The notes under the pieces were generated by a model. The model was given only the letters and a program-made list of their open reading frames with translations. It made no database searches and had not been told where the DNA came from. 64,000 nt of DNA, taken from positions 120,470,616 to 120,534,615 of the forward strand of contig NC_134101.1 of the NCBI RefSeq assembly GCF_000715075.1. The letters are read 5' to 3'. The translations under genes and the position numbers were made by a program. The stretch comes from Nicotiana tabacum (Eukaryota > Streptophyta > Magnoliopsida > Solanales > Solanaceae). Position 1 is the stretch's first letter; each line of letters begins with the position of its first letter. Shown one piece after another: positions 54,941-64,000 of this stretch.

Positions 54941-56755
54941 AAAATCCTATTTGAGGGCGGATGAACCCAACATATCCTATTTGAGGGCGGATGAACCGAA
55001 CATTTCCTATTTGAGGGCGGATGAACCCGACATATCCTATTTGAGGGTTGATGAACCCGACATATCCTATTCGAGGGCGGATGAACCCAACATATCCTAT
55101 TCGAGGGCGGATGAACCCGACATATCCTATTCGAGGGCGGATGAACCCGACATATCCTATTCGAGGGCGGATGAACCCGACATATCCTATTCGAGGGCGG
55201 ATGAACCCGACATATCCTATTCGAGGGCGGATGAACCCGACATATCCTATTCGAGGGCGGATGAACCCGACATATCCTATTCGAGGGCGGATGAACCCGA
55301 CATATCCTATTCGAGGGCGGATGAACCCGACATATCCTATTCGAGGGCGGATGAACCCGACATATCCTATTCGAGGGCGGATGAACCCGACATATCCTAT
55401 TCGAGGGCGGATGAACCCGACATATCCTATTCGAGGGCGGATGAACCCGACATATCCTTTTTGAGGGTGGATGAACCCAACATATCCTATTTGAGGGCGG
55501 ATAAACCCAACATATCCTATTTGAGGGCGGATGAACCCAACATATCCTATTTGAGGGCGGATAAACCCGACATATCCTATTCGAGGGCGTATGAACCCGA
55601 CATATCCTATTCGAGGGCGGATGAACCCGACATATCCTATTCGAGGGCGGATGAACCCGACATATCCTATTCGAGGGAGGATGAACCCGACATATCCTAT
55701 TCGAGGGCGGATGAACCCGACATATCCTATTCGAGGGCGGATGAACCTGACATATCCTATTCGAGGGCGGATGAACCCGACATATCCTATTCGAGGGAGG
55801 ATGAAACCCGACATATCCTATTCGAGGGCGGATGAACCCAACATATCCTATTCGAGGGCGGATGAACCCGACATATCCTATTCGAGGGCGGATGAACCCG
55901 ACATATCCTATTCGAGGGCGGATGAACCCGACATATCCTATTCGAGGGCGGATGAACCCGACATATCCTATTCGAGGGCGGATGAACCCGACATATCCTA
56001 TTCGAGGGCGGATGAACCCGACATATCCTATTCGAGGGCGGATGAACCCGACATATCCTATTCGAGGGCGGATGAACCCGACATATCCTATTCGAGGGCG
56101 GATGAACCCGACATATCCTTTTTGAGGGAGGATGAACCCCGACATATCCTATTCGAGGGCGGATGAACCCGACATATCCTATTCGAGGGCGGATAAACCC
56201 GACATATCCTATTCGAGGGCGGATGAACCCGACATATCCTATTCGAGGGCGGATGAACCCGACATATCCTATTCGAGGGCGGATGAACCCGACATATCCT
56301 ATTCGAGGGCGGATGAACCCGGCATATCCTATTCGAGGGCGGATGAACCCGACATATCCTATTCGAGGGCGGATGAACCCGACATATCCTATTCGAGGGC
56401 GGATGAACCCGACATATCCTATTCGAGTGCGGATGAACCCGACATATCCTATTCGAGGGCGGATGAACCCGACATATCCTATTCGAGGGCGGATGAACCC
56501 GACATATCCTATTTGAGGGCGGATGAACCCGACATATCCTATTCGAGGGCGGATGAACCCGACATATCCTATTCGAGGGCGGATGAACCCGACATATCCT
56601 ATTCGAGGGCGGATAAACCCGACATATCCTATTCGAGGGCGGATGAACCCGACATATCCTATTCGAGGGCGGATGAACCCGACATATCCTATTCGAGGGC
56701 GGATGAACCCGACATATCCTATTCGAGGGCGGATAAACCCGACATATCCTTAAAA
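54941..56755 (-). repeat. Tandem array of about 60 copies of a 30-bp unit, element D
   Basis: The unit is TCCTATTCGAGGGCGGATGA then ACCCGACATA, nearly invariant; variants carry TTTGAG, GGATAAACC or single-base indels at about 55805 and 56139. It reads open on both strands in four frames for up to 428 codons because 30 is a multiple of three and the unit has no stop in those frames. The predicted peptides are pure 10-residue repeats and are not considered genes. In sense TCGGG-TTCATCCG-CCC(T)CGA can pair. Confidence 0.97.
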
Positions 56756-58189
56756 CTTGAAAATGTCTTACCTCAAAACTTGTTGGGGATAACACTGCTG
56801 GGGAATTTTTATTCCTTCAAAATTAGTGTTTCACTCTTCAGCGACACTGGCCTTTGCCTCTCCGAACACAAGTTTCAATCTTTTTGTTCTGTCCGCTGGG
56901 GATACAGTTTCTTTTATTAAGACTTGGGGATAACACTGGTTCAAAGATCAGCTCCCTTGAGACTGGTGTTATCTTTCTTCTTCCCCAAATGGGTGCCTGC
57001 CTTCAAGAAAATTTTCACAATGAGAAAATTTTCTGCCCCGGTTTGATGATCTTCTTTATGGCCTGTCTTTCCGCCATCAATAACATTCATTTTCCTTGTT
57101 TCAAATTAAAGAAAATTTTGTTAGTTTAAAAACATGGTAAGTGCCATGCCACTCCTGCTGGGGATGGTTTCCTCTTTCTCCTTTCCCCGTTTTGTGTTCT
57201 ATTATGCTATCAATACTTGCTGGGGATTATATTAATTGCTGACACTGGCCCATCCCTTTTATCAATCTCATCTTGATGGGGATACCCTTCTTGACACGGG
57301 CTTTGCGCCTGTTCCTTCCTGACTTATACCACTTGGGTGTACTAGTTAGATCCCGTCTTGCATAATTAGAAAGCCGGTGGCAAATTTTGAAGTCATTTCT
57401 CACTTGTTTTGACCAAACAGACTCTACTGGGGAATTTTCTATGAAAGGAGAAAGACCAAAAGGAATGGAATAAAAGACAAAAAGAAAGAGATGACTCTCT
57501 AACAAGATAAACTATAAGTAAAACCTATCAAACACGGATACCGACTCTAACGATCATGACATGCACATGTGGCCTATCCTCCGTCGTCAAATCGCCTTTC
57601 ACCATTTCGGTCTGATGATTTTCATCTGATTCTCAATCCTTATTCGACTAGTAGTGCCCCGGAGGGTTTTCACTATCAAGCCTCTCTCATTTCGGTTTTT
57701 CTCTCAGCTTTCTTCGCCTTATGGTGCCTGTGAAGGTTTTCACCGATAAGACTCTCTCATTTTTCTTTCTCAGCTGGGGATTGGAGTGTTACCGATAAGA
57801 TTCTCTCTGCTAGGGATTCCTTTGGCTATCCACTCCTTCAACTCATGATCCTCATTCCGTAGGGGATCAATGTCTTTTATGCATGGGGATCAGAGTCTCT
57901 TCTGCATGGAGATCAGAGTCTTTTCTGCATGGGGATCAGAATGTTATGTTCTGATAAAACTCTCTCATTTGTCTGACTTGGCATCTTTTGAAGACTGATC
58001 AGAAGGTCTTTCTTTGGACCGTAGTGTGGGATTTTGGATAGGCTAGAAAGGAAGGGTATTTAAGGCTAAAAAAAATGCATCAATTTTGGGTTCAAAATTA
58101 CAACCTTCGGAACTAGATTTATTTACAACAAGCGCAACCGTTGCCTCAGTTTCTTGCTTGGGGATATTTTAATTTTTTTGTTACACTAT
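56756..58189 (-). other. Element D 3' region with PBS-complementary motifs
   Basis: No gene. TGCTGGGGA words lie at about 56798, 56897 (CGCTGGGGAT), 57158 and 57219, with CTACTGGGGA at 57425. The 65-nt GAGAGTCTTATCGGTGAA block lies at 57640-57800. It matches the A region 24670-26400 in reverse orientation. Confidence 0.6.
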
Positions 58190-58250
58190 GACCGAGTTGC
58201 GAAGCGCCTACATATCCTCTTTGAGGAATCAGGTCAAACGTAGTTCCCAA
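58190..58250 (-). ncRNA. Boundary RNA module, copy M3 of element D (candidate structure)
   Basis: In sense GGGAACTACGTTTGACC, TGATTCCTCAAAGAGG, ATATGTAGGCGC. The outer stem becomes CTACG/TGTAG with one G-U pair. It is preceded in sense by a purine-rich tract (58260-58400). Confidence 0.65.
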
Positions 58251-59218
58251 CTGATTCCTTTTTCTTGTGACTCATTTCCTATCTTCCTTTTATTTTTATT
58301 TTTCTTTTCCTTTTCCTTTTCTCTTTTGCTTTTTTTCTTGTTTTTCGTTCTTTTTGTTTTTGTTGTTTTCTCCTTTTCTTTCTCTCTCTTTTTTTCTTTA
58401 TCTTCCATGTTCGTACTTTCTAGTCATCGCTACTGATTCCGAATGAGGGGTATGAAAGAAAAGTAAACAAGGCTCAAAAGGGGTGATGAAGGATAAAGTG
58501 TTTAGGTAGCAGAACAAAATGCATTCGTCATTCCAGTCTTCAAACATGCCAAGTGCAAACAACATAATTTAAACAAAGATTTGTAGCCTCTTCTGGTGGT
58601 ACTGGACTTGACAATTATATTTAACATTTGCTTTTTCATTTGTCATCTCTAAAGCACCGTTGGGCGACACTCATGAACGTCCTTCATGCCAATTTGGCAA
58701 AACCTTGAATTTAACGGTTTCTTTATGTTTTACTTGCCCCAGTTCCACATGACTCGGGCTCCAAATAATCTCAAACTGTTCTTATTTCCTTTAAACGTTT
58801 CGATCACCTCGCAATGGTTTAATGATCAGCTTTTAAGATCAGGCCAAAATTGTGTGCGCATGTCATGTCACTAGAATCGGTGTTTGAACAAAAGACACAA
58901 CAAAAGGATAGAAGAACTAAACAAAGAAAATTACTGAAAATAAATAAAAGACCGAAATTTGCATTAGACTAACGGTGGAATGGTTCGAATAACAAAGTAA
59001 GCAAAACAAACCAAAGTACACCATGAAACAAACCTGGACCCAACTAAATAAACTATTGTGGCAAAAATGGAGGGACAAGAGGGTTTGACATAAGACAATA
59101 TCCGGATTACAACCCTAAGAATAATCCAGATAACAGAAATGACAACGAAATAAACCATCAAAGATCCTCTCAGGCTGACCCAAAATGGAGTGTCTTTCCA
59201 ACTACCAAGCATGGCATT
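58251..59218 (-). other. Element D region after gag, partly conserved with element A
   Basis: The part 58964-59218 is similar to A 23742-23960 at nucleotide level and includes a short frame with a hydrophobic segment (LMVYFVVISVIWIILRVVIRI). The frames of A and D differ by a shift, so I do not call a gene. The rest is non-coding, with a pyrimidine-rich stretch on the plus strand. Confidence 0.4.
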
Positions 59219-61074
59219 TTAGCCATTGAGCTCTATATCAACATTGCCAAGACCATCACCAACTTCAGTATCATCAACATCAATCCACAAGTTCTCAAGA
59301 GGATTCGCGTGCTCCCTGTCACTGTCACTGTCACTGATCACAATTACCCCTTCCTGAATCATTCTTTCTATTTCCTTTTTCAAAGAACGACAGTCTTCAA
59401 TGCTATGTCCTTGGACATTAGAGTGGTACATGCATCGTACAGCAGGATCGAATCCTTTTGCATATGGGTCTGGAGTATAGCCAAGGAGCGGCTCAATCAG
59501 GCCAGAAAGCTTTAGCTTTTCAAACAAACTTGTGTAGGACTCCCCAATTGGCGTGAAATTATTTCTTTGCCTTTGTTCCCCTCCATGCCCCTGTTTTCTA
59601 GGGTCGTTGGGTGCTCGAAAACGTTGTGAAGGCAAGAATGCATTATGTGGTGCTGGCTCTTGCCATAGGGGGTGACCTGATGGTTGAACTTGTGACCGGA
59701 CATTGTTCGGAGGATAATACTGAGGCGGATTATATGGAGCTCGGGGGCAGGTTTGGGCATGATGGGCTGAAAAGGGTGGCTTTGATGGTAGGTAGTAGGG
59801 TTGTGGAAGGTTGTATGGAGTGTGTGGATAATTTGGGTGACGGGGTCTGGGCTGGTAGTGAGGGGAAGGACCTCTGAATTTGGACCCAGTACCTGCTTCG
59901 ACTGATGCGACCTCGAGCGCACCTCCCGCGCCGCTCTGGATGGCCTGAGTGGTTGCTTTAATCGCCGAATAGCTCAGGATTTTGTTGGATCTGAGTCCCT
60001 CTTCGATAATACCGCCCATTTTTACTACTTCGTTGAAAGATTTACCAACTGACGTCACTAGGTGACCAAGTAAGTTGGCTCCAAAGTTTGTAAGAAGTAG
60101 TCCACCATTTCACCTTCCCTCATTGGTGGATCGACTCTTGCTGCTTGTTCCCTCCAACAGAATCTGAATTCTCTGAAGCTCTCTCCGGGCTTTTTCTCAA
60201 GTTTTAACAGTGTGAGACGGTCCGGGACGATCTCAAGGTTGTACTGGAAGTGACCCGCAAATGCTTGTGCTAGATCGTCCCAGGTATACCACCTGCTAGG
60301 ATCCTTCCTCGTGTACCATTCGAGTGCGGACCCGCTTAAACTTTGACCGAAATAAGCTATTAGAAGCTCATCTTTTCCACCTGCTCCTCTCATCTTACTA
60401 CAGAAACCTCGCAGATGTGCCATGGGATCACCATGCCCCTCGTATAGATCAAATTTGGGCATCTTAAAACCTGCCGGCAATTGCACATCAGGGAAAAGGC
60501 ACAGATCTTTGTAGGCCACACTAACCTGGCTGCCCAATCCATGCATACTCCGGAAAGATTGCTCCAGGCTTTTCATTTTACTAAGCACTTCATCCTGCTC
60601 CGGATTCTTAGTCGGCCTCTCAGTTTCTGCTGGGAGTTGGAGGTGAGGGGTGTAAGTGTATGGTTCGGGTGCTTTAAAGGTTGGTTCAGGAGGATAATAC
60701 TGGTTATCATGAGCCTGAAACAACGGCTCGCTGGAGGATCTTTGCAGTGTGGCTGGTGGAGGTGCCCCGAAGACGGGGACGATTGGCGGAGGAGGGTTTT
60801 GTTTGGGTGGTGGAGCTTGGGGATTATAGGAAGTTTCCCCTTGGTAGTATTGGGTAATGGGGAAGCTTGTTGAAGGGCCGGGTGAAGGGTATTCTGGTGT
60901 GTGTCCCGGTGGGGAAATAGGAGTGACGAATGGTTCGGGCCCCTTTTGCACCTTAGCCATGGCTAGCTGCATTTCATGCATTTCCAATCTCATTTTTTCT
61001 ATATTGGACATCGCCTCCTTCAGCATCTGATGTGCCGTCCTTTCCGACTCAACACTATTTTCTGAGTCAGTCAT
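59219..61074 (-). pseudogene. Element D gag, one frameshift
   Basis: About 619 codons in total. It starts MTDSENSVESER with a helical N-terminus (MLKEAMSNIEKMRLEMHEMQ), then a Pro-rich stretch, then the capsid-like core (FPDVQLPAGFKMPKFDLYEG, LEWYTRKDPSRWYTWDD, FCWREQAARVDPPMREGEM). At about 60068 a base is missing in PTYFGHLV (it reads PTYLVT and stops); the other frame carries on with SVGKSFNEVVKMGG, a Pro/Tyr-rich linker, FTPIGESYTSLFEKLK, and the knuckle CMYHSNVQGHSIEDC (about 59390-59434), ending EVGDGLGNVDIELNG. The first two thirds resemble B Gag, the last third A Gag, so it looks chimeric. No protease or polymerase follows. Confidence 0.9.
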
Positions 61075-61393
61075 GCTTTCTGGTATAATCCCTTTTGATC
61101 TTGTTTGATAATGGTATGGTGCCAGTACGCTTTAACAACTAACTGTTTGGAATTGGACAAACAACAAACTTGTTAGTGTTAGAGTTTTAACAGATATTGC
61201 AATTGCATGTTGGGGGATGCAATATTCTTAGGCAGTTAACCATTTCTAACATGTTTTTGCTCCTACCGCGTGCATCCTCCCGGCTTGTTTTTATTTGTGC
61301 CCTTTTCAAGTGTTTCGGAAACCCTCCATTCCCCTTTATTTTCTTTTTTATTTATTCACTTTCTTTTTCTTTTCTTTTTATGTTTTGTTGTGG

Positions 61394-61457
61394 TCGAATC
61401 TTATGGAGATTGCCTACGTATCATGACCCCGCATGAATCAGACCTTGCGTAGTTCGG
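61394..61457 (-). ncRNA. Boundary RNA module, copy M2 of element D (candidate structure)
   Basis: In sense the outer stem is CTACG/CGTAG, the inner stem TCATG-CGGGGT-CATGA (as in A), and the downstream hairpin AATCT-CCATA-AGATT. It lies about 320 nt upstream of gag. Confidence 0.68.
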
Positions 61458-63369
61458 ACAAATAGACTGGGTAACAACAATGAAACATTTTTTCTTTGGA
61501 ATTATCAATTTTTCATAATAAAACAAACGGGTTTCAAAGGTTTAAAGATGACCCACAAACTCGAAAATCAAACAACCCGCATATTCTAATCAAAAGATTT
61601 ACAAACTCAAAAACAAACGGCCAACTTCCTTTCTCCTTTTGACAAATGCAACCAAACGGTTATTTTTGCAAATGTAACCCCTTCCAAATTTCACATGAAT
61701 TTTGAGGACGGGGAGGATTATTTTATGACACTTTACAAACTTGTCCGTTCTTTTACGAAAATAGCCTTTCGACAACTGAAAGATACTCCAAGGCTATTTC
61801 GGCAAGAACGGTTGAAGACGCGGCCGAAGCTGGCTCGACTTATTTTGACCAAAAGCCCAAACGGTGTTCGCTTGACCGCTGACTCTTTGTTTTTTTTTCA
61901 AATTACAATGAAAACCTGGTATTGCAAACACGGCCCTTTAGCGCCTCGGGGGCGAAGATTTTTAAGGCAATGTGGGTCAACTAGACCAAAATTCTAAACA
62001 TGACCCAAAAGGTGGCTATTTATGCGAAGTCAGCCTTCCGGCGTCCCTTTCGGGAACATTCGGCTATGTTTTGACAAAACAGCGTCACCCGACTTCTTTA
62101 TGACAAAATTAAAATTTTGACATATTTTTTATTTATTTGTTTGTTTTTGGCTATTTTAGCAAAAAGGGAGGTTGGACCCGATGAGGGTTGCCTACGTATC
62201 TCACATCCGGTGAGAATCAAACCAGCGTAGTTCGGGCAAATAAACTATTTTTGAGAAGACCCTTTTCCATTTTCTATTTTTTTTCCACAACAAACAAACA
62301 AACTATTATTTTTCATTCATAACAAACAAACTAACTAACGTAAAACATTCGTTCTTTTTTTCGTTTTTTTTTAAAATTTCGGTAGAGTTTCGACACTACT
62401 TGGACATTGGTTTTTTTTTTCTAAAAATAAGTAGTTATATCTCTACACTGTTATTTTCTCCTCTTTTTCACGATTTTCTAATTTGTGGAAAATGGTGACA
62501 ACATACAATATGTTTTTGAATTTTCAATGCTCCTTTTTATTTATTATTATTTTTGTTATTATTTTCAAAAATGTGGCATGGGGGACATAGGGAATTCCAA
62601 GACTTCTTAGATTCCACAAATGTTCCCCATGTGCTTTTCCCAAAAATGAAGTGTGGGGGACATATGGAATACCAAGGCTTCTTGAATTCCACAAATGTTC
62701 CACATGTGCTTAATTAACATAATAGCATGCTTATCTAAAAAATCGTGCAACTTTCTTATTTAACGTGATCAGCATGATAAGGAGTGCCATTTGTCCTCAA
62801 CTATCATTGGTCCGCCAAATGACCATTTTACCCTTGAATAAATACAACATGTAGCACATAGGATGCCTTAAGATGGTCTACTATTTCCGGGTTGCTTGTC
62901 CTAGACGGACCCAACCCCTGTGTTGAGTCCCCTAAGTCAAATGCAACGTGATGCAGATAAGCGTTCCTACTAGGGATCCGGCATGAAGTTGAGTTATTCT
63001 AGGTTCAAAACCTGGGTGTTTGTTCTAGACCTGGCTTACCCGAGCGGACAACTCGAGCCGAGGATGGGAGCTGCGTACCGGTAACCAAAAGGCCATCCGG
63101 CTTTGCAACTCCTCCGAATCCTCATTCTATTTTGGTATATGACACTAACAGAAAGAAGTCACGACCAGCGTGCACTCCTCAAGAGAGAGAAGAGAGGGGT
63201 TTCAACACAGTTTATATATACAGTCCAAGTAATATCAAAGCGGTAAGAGCAACATTTTGCACATTTAGGCTAAAACATGTAATAAAATCAGATAATAAAT
63301 AAAGCCAAATAATAACAATTATTCTAAGCTCGAATTCTTAACCCTGAACCAGTGGTTCTGGGTCTAAAT
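61458..63369 (-). other. Element D leader
   Basis: Non-coding apart from chance frames. Tandem tetraloop hairpins are at 62033-62055 (sense TCCC-GAAA-GGGA, GCC-GGAA-GGC). Module M1 is at 62171-62237 (outer CTACG/CGTAG as CCTACG on plus, inner TCTCAC/GTGAGA, hairpin ACCC-TCATC-GGGT). Two ~85-bp imperfect repeats with GTGGGGGACATA-like words lie at 62570-62710. The order is the same as in A. Confidence 0.68.
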
Positions 63370-63387
63370 TCCCCAGCAGAGTCGCCA
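63370..63387 (-). promoter_or_regulatory. Primer binding site of element D
   Basis: In sense TGGCGACTCTGCTGGGGA, 4 nt from the LTR end at 63392. Same as in A and B. Confidence 0.9.
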
Positions 63388-63391
63388 GAGC

Positions 63392-64000
63392 TGTCACACC
63401 TCCTTTTTCCGTCCCCGCGAGGGGTGAAGGAGTTTTTTCCAGTTAAAGGACAATCGAAACAGGATTTATTTATTTATCTCAGAGTCGCCACTTGGGAGAT
63501 TTTAGGGTGTCCCAAGTTACCAATTTAATCCCGAATCGAGGAAAAGAATGACTCCATATTACAGTCTGCGCACCAGAAATCCGGATAAGGAATTCTGTTA
63601 ACCCGGGAGAAGGTGTTAGGCATTCCCGAGTTCCGTGGTTCTAGCATGGTCGCTCAACTGTTATATTTGGCTTGATTATCTGATTTTATACAAAATATAA
63701 ACTTATGTGCAAATTTTATCTTTTTACCGCTTTCATAATTATTATTATTATTTTTACAAGGAATTGCAACATTGTGAAGATGTATCTCAAACCGCGTCAC
63801 AATCAATGTACCCGTGGTCGTTGACACACTTTGACTCCGTTGAGATTTGGATTTGGGTCACATAAATGTGCACCCGAATTTAAGAAAATTAAATTATTAA
63901 AGGCGCCTAAGGCGACTAGCGTATCATTTACTTTGGGTAGGGCCGTGGAATTCGCTAAACGGCCTGTCCCGAATTCTAAGTATTTTAATATATATATTTA
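63392..64000 (-). repeat. Element D 5' LTR, U5-side 609 bp (cut by the window)
   Basis: Almost the same as 48953-49561. It includes the U5 hairpins, the internal PBS-like 11-mer (63480-63490) and the first U5 block. Confidence 0.94.

Larger units (their letters stand above)
48953..64000 (-). mobile_element. Element D: gag-only Tat/Ogre-type LTR retrotransposon, cut by the window end
   Basis: Minus strand: 5' LTR from 63392 (incomplete here), PBS 63370-63387, leader, gag 59219-61074, 3' region with four tandem arrays, polypurine tract 51739-51751, 3' LTR 48953-51738. Like A it has no ORF1 and no pol: module M3 follows gag after about 1 kb. The 609 bp of the 5' LTR that can be seen differ from the 3' LTR at about half a dozen positions, so it is young. 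It sits in the 3' region of element C. Confidence 0.94.

Noticed and set aside
26500..56700. Shared word CGGATGAA between the A array and the 30-bp arrays of C and D
   Set aside because: It lies in opposite sense orientation in the two cases, and an 8-mer is short. Probably chance.
54941..56755. CRISPR array
   Set aside because: The units are contiguous repeats without unique spacers, in a plant retrotransposon.
54859..56920. Very long open frames on both strands (up to 428 codons)
   Set aside because: They are translations of the 30-bp tandem repeat. All are periodic 10-residue peptides, overlap one another on both strands, and have no family resemblance.
1..64000. A cellular host gene
   Set aside because: No frame outside the retrotransposon proteins shows a recognisable family, and all long stretches are assigned to the four elements.

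Overview
The window contains no ordinary cellular gene. It is plant intergenic heterochromatin made of nested LTR retrotransposons of the Ty3/gypsy Tat lineage, Ogre type. The LTR ends, PBS, Gag/Pol wording and long LTRs are familiar to me from Solanaceae (Nicotiana-like), but the species call comes from memory, not from a search.

Layout. Four related elements are stacked, and three insertions leave 5-bp target duplications or clear edges. Element C (minus strand, oldest) begins at 342; its 3' LTR is split into 342-877 and 42204-45487, and its internal 3' region continues to 48952. Element B (minus, 878-42203, duplication ACTAG) sits inside the C LTR and is the only copy with the full coding set: ORF1, gag, protease with a G-patch, a short intron, RT, RNase H, archaeal-type RNase H and integrase. 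It is decayed by stops and frameshifts. Element A (plus, 15080-33308, duplication CCTGC) sits inside the B gag; its two 4.5-kb LTRs are about 99% identical by eye. Element D (minus, 48953 to beyond 64000) sits inside C. Bases 1-341 are older flanking DNA.

A and D carry a gag gene but no ORF1, protease, RT, RNase H or integrase, and share the same reduced plan, so they look like gag-only elements that depend on an autonomous relative such as B. Between the coding parts and the LTRs lie long 3' regions full of short tandem repeats.

The most interesting signals are RNA-like. (1) A recurring structured module (outer stem CTACR/YGTAG, variable inner stem, downstream hairpin) occurs four times per element, exactly at part boundaries: leader, before gag, after gag-pol, and before the polypurine tract. 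Its stems change in compensatory ways. (2) The 3' regions carry many copies of ATCCCCAGCA, which is complementary to the element's own primer binding site and equal to part of the primer tRNA 3' end, always in the same orientation. (3) A second, 11-nt copy of the PBS core lies inside each LTR. (4) Tandem tetraloop hairpins in the leader and covarying hairpins in the 3' tandem repeats recur between elements.
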